Positions 45,026 to 47,041 of a stretch of 47,041 bases of DNA are shown here, piece after piece. Under the pieces are notes generated by a model. That model worked only from the letters and a program-made list of their open reading frames with translations. It ran no database searches and was not told where the DNA came from. Source of the stretch: CAMTUW01 sp947085035 (GTDB taxonomy: Bacteria; Actinomycetota; Coriobacteriia; Anaerosomatales; PHET01); the NCBI GenBank assembly GCA_947085035.1, contig CAMTUW010000037.1:1-47041 (forward strand), written 5' to 3'. Every line of letters starts with the position of its first letter. Position 1 is the first letter of the stretch. Made by a program: the position numbers and the translations under genes.

Positions 45026-45448
45026 ATGCGGATAAACGGAAAGACCATAGCAGTGACCGGCGGCGGCAACGGCATCGGGCGCGAGCTGGTTCTTGAGCTC
45101 CTGACCCGAGGTGCGCGCGTAGCGGCTCTCGACATCAGCGAGCCGGGTTTGCTCGAGACCGCTCGCCTCGCCGGCAACCGGAGCGACATGCTCTCGACCC
45201 ACGTCGCGAACGTCACCGACAGAGACGCTGTCAGCGCGCTCCCCGACGCGATCATCGCCGTGAATCTGTACGGCACGATCCACACCACCAAGGCGTTCCT
45301 GCCGCATTTATTGCTACGGCCCGAAGCTCACATCCTGAACGTCTCGAGTATGGGCGGGTTCGTTCCGGTGCCCGGCCAGACGATGTACGGTGTCACCAAG
45401 GCGGGAGTGACGCTTCTGACCGAGGGGCTGCACTCCGAGCTGAGCTGA
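45026..45448 (+). pseudogene. Decayed short-chain dehydrogenase/reductase
   Basis: The 140-codon frame keeps the SDR cofactor motif TGGGNGIGRE (11-20), the catalytic YGVTK (Tyr121, Lys125) and NVSSMGG (105-111). The usual 35-40 residues with the NNAG motif are missing between ALPDAI and IAVNLYGT, around base 45252, as an in-frame deletion. The protein also stops right after LTEGLHSELS, so the last ~90 or more residues of a normal ~270-residue SDR are absent. Neither a full Rossmann fold nor the substrate lid can form. It is most likely a remnant rather than a new enzyme. Confidence 0.75.
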
Positions 45449-45533
45449 CACGCTGCAGGCACGAGCGAGAACGAAAAGCACACCACACTGAAAGACTAGA
45501 AGAGGTCAGCGTCGCCTACGGCTCCGATTGGAC

Positions 45534-45558
45534 GGCTACCCGGTCGGACCGGGTAGCC
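45534..45558. repeat. Perfect 12-1-12 palindrome
   Basis: GGCTACCCGGTC, one base, GACCGGGTAGCC. It lies 86 bp downstream of the SDR remnant, with no T-run after it, so it is a weak candidate for a terminator. It overlaps the first of the tandem repeats at 45543-45587 and may mark a recombination site. Confidence 0.6.
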
Positions 45559-45587
45559 GGATTCAGTCGGACTGGGTGGCCGAATTC
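45543..45587. repeat. Two tandem 22-bp direct repeats (period 23)
   Basis: Copies begin at 45543 (GTCGGACCGGGTAGCCGG...) and 45566 (GTCGGACTGGGTGGCCGA...), each ending ATTC. They differ at three of 22 positions. They sit in the 364-bp gap 45449-45812, which otherwise shows no open gene. The AT-rich part (45715-45812) may hold the promoter of the methyltransferase gene. Confidence 0.6.
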
Positions 45588-45812
45588 GCCGGAGTACGCA
45601 CCCCAAGGCGTTGAGTCGTGCGCCTGCGGGTTGGCTGAGACTTCATCGGTGATGGCATCCATCTGCTCTTCCAGAGATTGCGGGTAGTGTTCCGGTGGTT
45701 CGGCTGAAACGACTCTTAGAATTTTCCTAATCTGGTCACAGAATCACCACAGGGTACTCTGCTTCAATGGCTACGTAGAAGAATATCATTTTACCCTTGT
45801 TGAGGTGATTCT

Positions 45813-46478
45813 ATGATCAGGTCTTCAACTGTGGCGTTGTGGACGGGATTGCGGTCACGTTTGTGGAAACGCCCCGCGCCTCGTCTGGATTGGTTGGCTC
45901 CCGTGCGCGCATTGGCCGAAAAGGTGTTCTTTCCTTATCGTTACGCGGAACTGACAGAACGGCTCAGCCCTCACCTGCAAGATGTTCCGAGCGTGTTAGA
46001 TGTGGGAGCCTCGTGTGGGCGGCTGGCACGCCGATTGATGGACGCGACTGGCTGCCATATAGTAGGGGTTGACGTGTGTCTCCAGCCGCGCTCGCACATC
46101 GAAGTGCGCTACTACGATGGACGCACCTTTCCTTTCGCCGACGGCGAGTTCGACTGCGTAATAATGGTGGATATGCTACACCACAGCGTGGATATTGAAC
46201 AGATGATACGCGAAGCCTGTAGGGTATCCCGCCGCTACGTGCTTATTAAGGATCACTATTGGGATACCTCGTTTGATCTAGTTGGCCTGCGCGTGGCAGA
46301 TTACCTGGGCAACGCGCCTTATGGAGTTTCACTGCCTTACAACTATCTGCGGCTGGAGGAATGGGCAAGGCTGTTCCACCGCCATAATCTGAAAGCAGCT
46401 AGCATGGATACTTATCGGCGTCATCCTTTGGATCCGTGCAAGCATATTGTGGCGAAACTGCGGGCAGCCGAATCATAA
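45813..46478 (+). CDS. Class I SAM-dependent methyltransferase, lower-GC, probably acquired
   Basis: This 221-residue methyltransferase has motif I VLDVGASCGRLARRL (61-75), GVDVC for SAM ribose binding, FDCVIMVDMLHHSVD (motif IV region) and YVLIKDHYWD. It resembles the Methyltransf_11/UbiE-like small-molecule methyltransferases; the substrate is unknown. Base composition is visibly less GC-rich than the rest of the window, with codons such as TTA, ATA and AAT frequent, and the 5' region is AT-rich. The ribosome site GAGGTGAT at 5 nt is strong. The gene seems intact. Confidence 0.88.
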   Translation: MIRSSTVALWTGLRSRLWKRPAPRLDWLAPVRALAEKVFFPYRYAELTERLSPHLQDVPSVLDVGASCGRLARRLMDATGCHIVGVDVCLQPRSHIEVRYYDGRTFPFADGEFDCVIMVDMLHHSVDIEQMIREACRVSRRYVLIKDHYWDTSFDLVGLRVADYLGNAPYGVSLPYNYLRLEEWARLFHRHNLKAASMDTYRRHPLDPCKHIVAKLRAAES

Positions 46479-46746
46479 AACTGCTTCCTCTTCCCGTCTC
46501 ACTGCTTACTGCAATTTGCCCACCGTGTTCTTCCACAATCCAGACCGCGATAGCCAATCCGAGACCGGCTCCATCTTCCCTGGCGGCGCGTGCGGCACGT
46601 CCTCGATGGAACCGCTCAAAGATGTGCGGCAAGTCGTCAGAGTCTATACCGACGCCGGTGTCGTTCACACCAAGCACTGCATGGTCACTCTCACGCTTCA
46701 ACAAGACAGTCACCTGACCGCCGAATGGCGTGTAAACATTCAAAGT
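46399..46746 (-). pseudogene. Histidine-kinase ATPase-domain fragment
   Basis: A frame on the minus strand keeps the second half of a kinase ATPase domain: YTPFGGQVTV, NDTGVGID (G1 box), IFERFHRG (F box) and GAGLGLAIAVWIVEEHGG (G2 box), ending near SSFMIRLPA. The H box, dimer region and N box are missing. The frame upstream of YTPFGG is unrelated and begins at the inverted repeat at 46735-46821. At its 3' end it runs 80 bp into the convergent methyltransferase gene. It cannot bind ATP properly, so it is a remnant. Confidence 0.7.
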
Positions 46747-46821
46747 CAGTCCGACGCTTCTCGCGGGGCGGCCGGACCGTAGGTCGGGTACCGTGGAGGC
46801 ATCGGACTGACTTTGAATGTT
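46735..46821. repeat. Perfect 20-bp inverted repeat with 47-bp spacer
   Basis: The left arm 46735-46754 reads AACATTCAAAGTCAGTCCGA and the right arm 46802-46821 is its exact reverse complement. The 47-bp spacer contains a smaller imperfect hairpin. The right arm carries the stop codon of the ParE-like gene and the left arm lies at the first base of kinase homology. It could be a MITE end pair, a recombination site or a long terminator stem. It has no bulged bases. Confidence 0.75.
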
Positions 46822-47041
46822 AGCCACGCACCGGCTCGTCCGGTTGATCCGGAAGCTGGCGGGAGTGCCATACCGCGACAGTCCACACGGTGTCACCGAC
46901 GACGCGGTGAAAGAAGCGATACGGTTCGACGGGTAGTTCGCGATGCGGGAGTTCAGGGAACTCCGGAATGACGTGACCGGATTCCGGGTACTTGCCCAGT
47001 TGCGCAGCGACGGCCTCAGCGCGACGCTGCAGACCAGCAGC
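46820..47041 (-). CDS. ParE/RelE-type toxin, C-terminal part (5' end outside window)
   Basis: The minus strand carries an open frame of 73 codons plus TAA with no start inside the window. Phrases AEAVAAQLGKYPESGHVIPE, HRELPVEPYRFFHRVVGD and VWTVAVWHSRQLP match the pattern of ParE/RelE ribonuclease- or gyrase-type toxins (P..G..VPE, RE...PYR..., v..v.H.R). The antitoxin would be upstream, beyond base 47041. The stop codon lies in the right arm of the inverted repeat. Confidence 0.72.
   Translation of the reverse strand, partial: AAGLQRRAEAVAAQLGKYPESGHVIPEFPELPHRELPVEPYRFFHRVVGDTVWTVAVWHSRQLPDQPDEPVRG

Noticed and set aside
44805..45026. Longer N terminus of the DUF2469-type protein
   Set aside because: The added 74 residues have no homology to the family, and GTG 44804 has a good ribosome site.
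45534..45558. Rho-independent terminator at the 12-bp palindrome
   Set aside because: No run of T follows on either strand, and the one-base centre does not suit an RNA loop.
46735..46821. Integron attC site at the inverted repeat
   Set aside because: The arms start TAAC on the minus strand as in attC sites, but the 7-bp ends do not fit RYYYAAC/GTTRRRY and the stem is perfect without the bulged bases that attC needs. No integrase is seen.

Overview
The window is GC-rich and densely coded, with many 4-bp stop/start overlaps (ATGA, GTGA) and frequent GTG starts. It most resembles an anaerobic actinobacterium of the Coriobacteriia type. Support for this is a DUF2469-family protein next to ligA (a mostly actinobacterial family), GatCAB, a PASTA protein, and an 11-subunit-type complex I cassette without the NADH-oxidising NuoEFG genes. 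The taxonomy is an inference; no rRNA or tRNA gene is visible.

Region 1 (1-6360, minus strand): two response-regulator genes lie downstream of an operon for a NifV/LeuA-type acyl transferase, LeuC- and LeuD-type hydro-lyase subunits, a HEAT-repeat protein, a small membrane protein and an isocitrate-dehydrogenase-like enzyme. The dehydrogenase carries the isocitrate-binding serine/asparagine and NADP-type residues. The set therefore reads best as acetyl-CoA + oxaloacetate to 2-oxoglutarate (a Re-citrate synthase style route), with a homocitrate route as the alternative. The LeuC-like gene appears to start at CTG.

Region 2 (6367-24314): housekeeping and envelope genes. They include a YgjP-like peptidase, rlmKL, an NlpC/P60-like protein, a large secreted matrixin-like protease with TIG and fibronectin-like modules, a NYN/OST-HTH protein, a glutaredoxin, a hydroxyisobutyrate-dehydrogenase-family enzyme, an iron-sulfur flavoprotein, a cyclic-2,3-diphosphoglycerate-synthetase-like GTPase, pncB, a ferredoxin-type protein, a thermonuclease and DegV, plus several proteins I do not recognise.

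Region 3 (24464-35601, plus strand): nuoA-B-CD-H-I-J-K-L-M-N-M2. The cassette has four antiporter-type pump subunits. NuoL carries about 26 extra residues in its lateral helix region, made by an in-frame motif duplication. This matches the described class of enlarged complex I homologs with a fourth pump. The first NuoM has lost the conserved TM7 lysine and NuoN has Gln in place of the TM5 Glu. The electron donor is not encoded here.

Region 4 (35604-44804): an unknown protein with a nuclease-like motif, then a minus-strand run DUF2469 - ligA - CPBP protease - gatC - gatA - PASTA protein - gatB.

Region 5 (45026-47041): a scar-like tail. It holds a short-chain dehydrogenase with an internal deletion and lost C terminus, a palindrome with tandem 23-bp repeats, a lower-GC methyltransferase, a histidine-kinase ATPase fragment, a perfect 20-bp inverted repeat sitting exactly between that fragment and the stop codon of a ParE/RelE-like toxin, and that toxin running off the window end.
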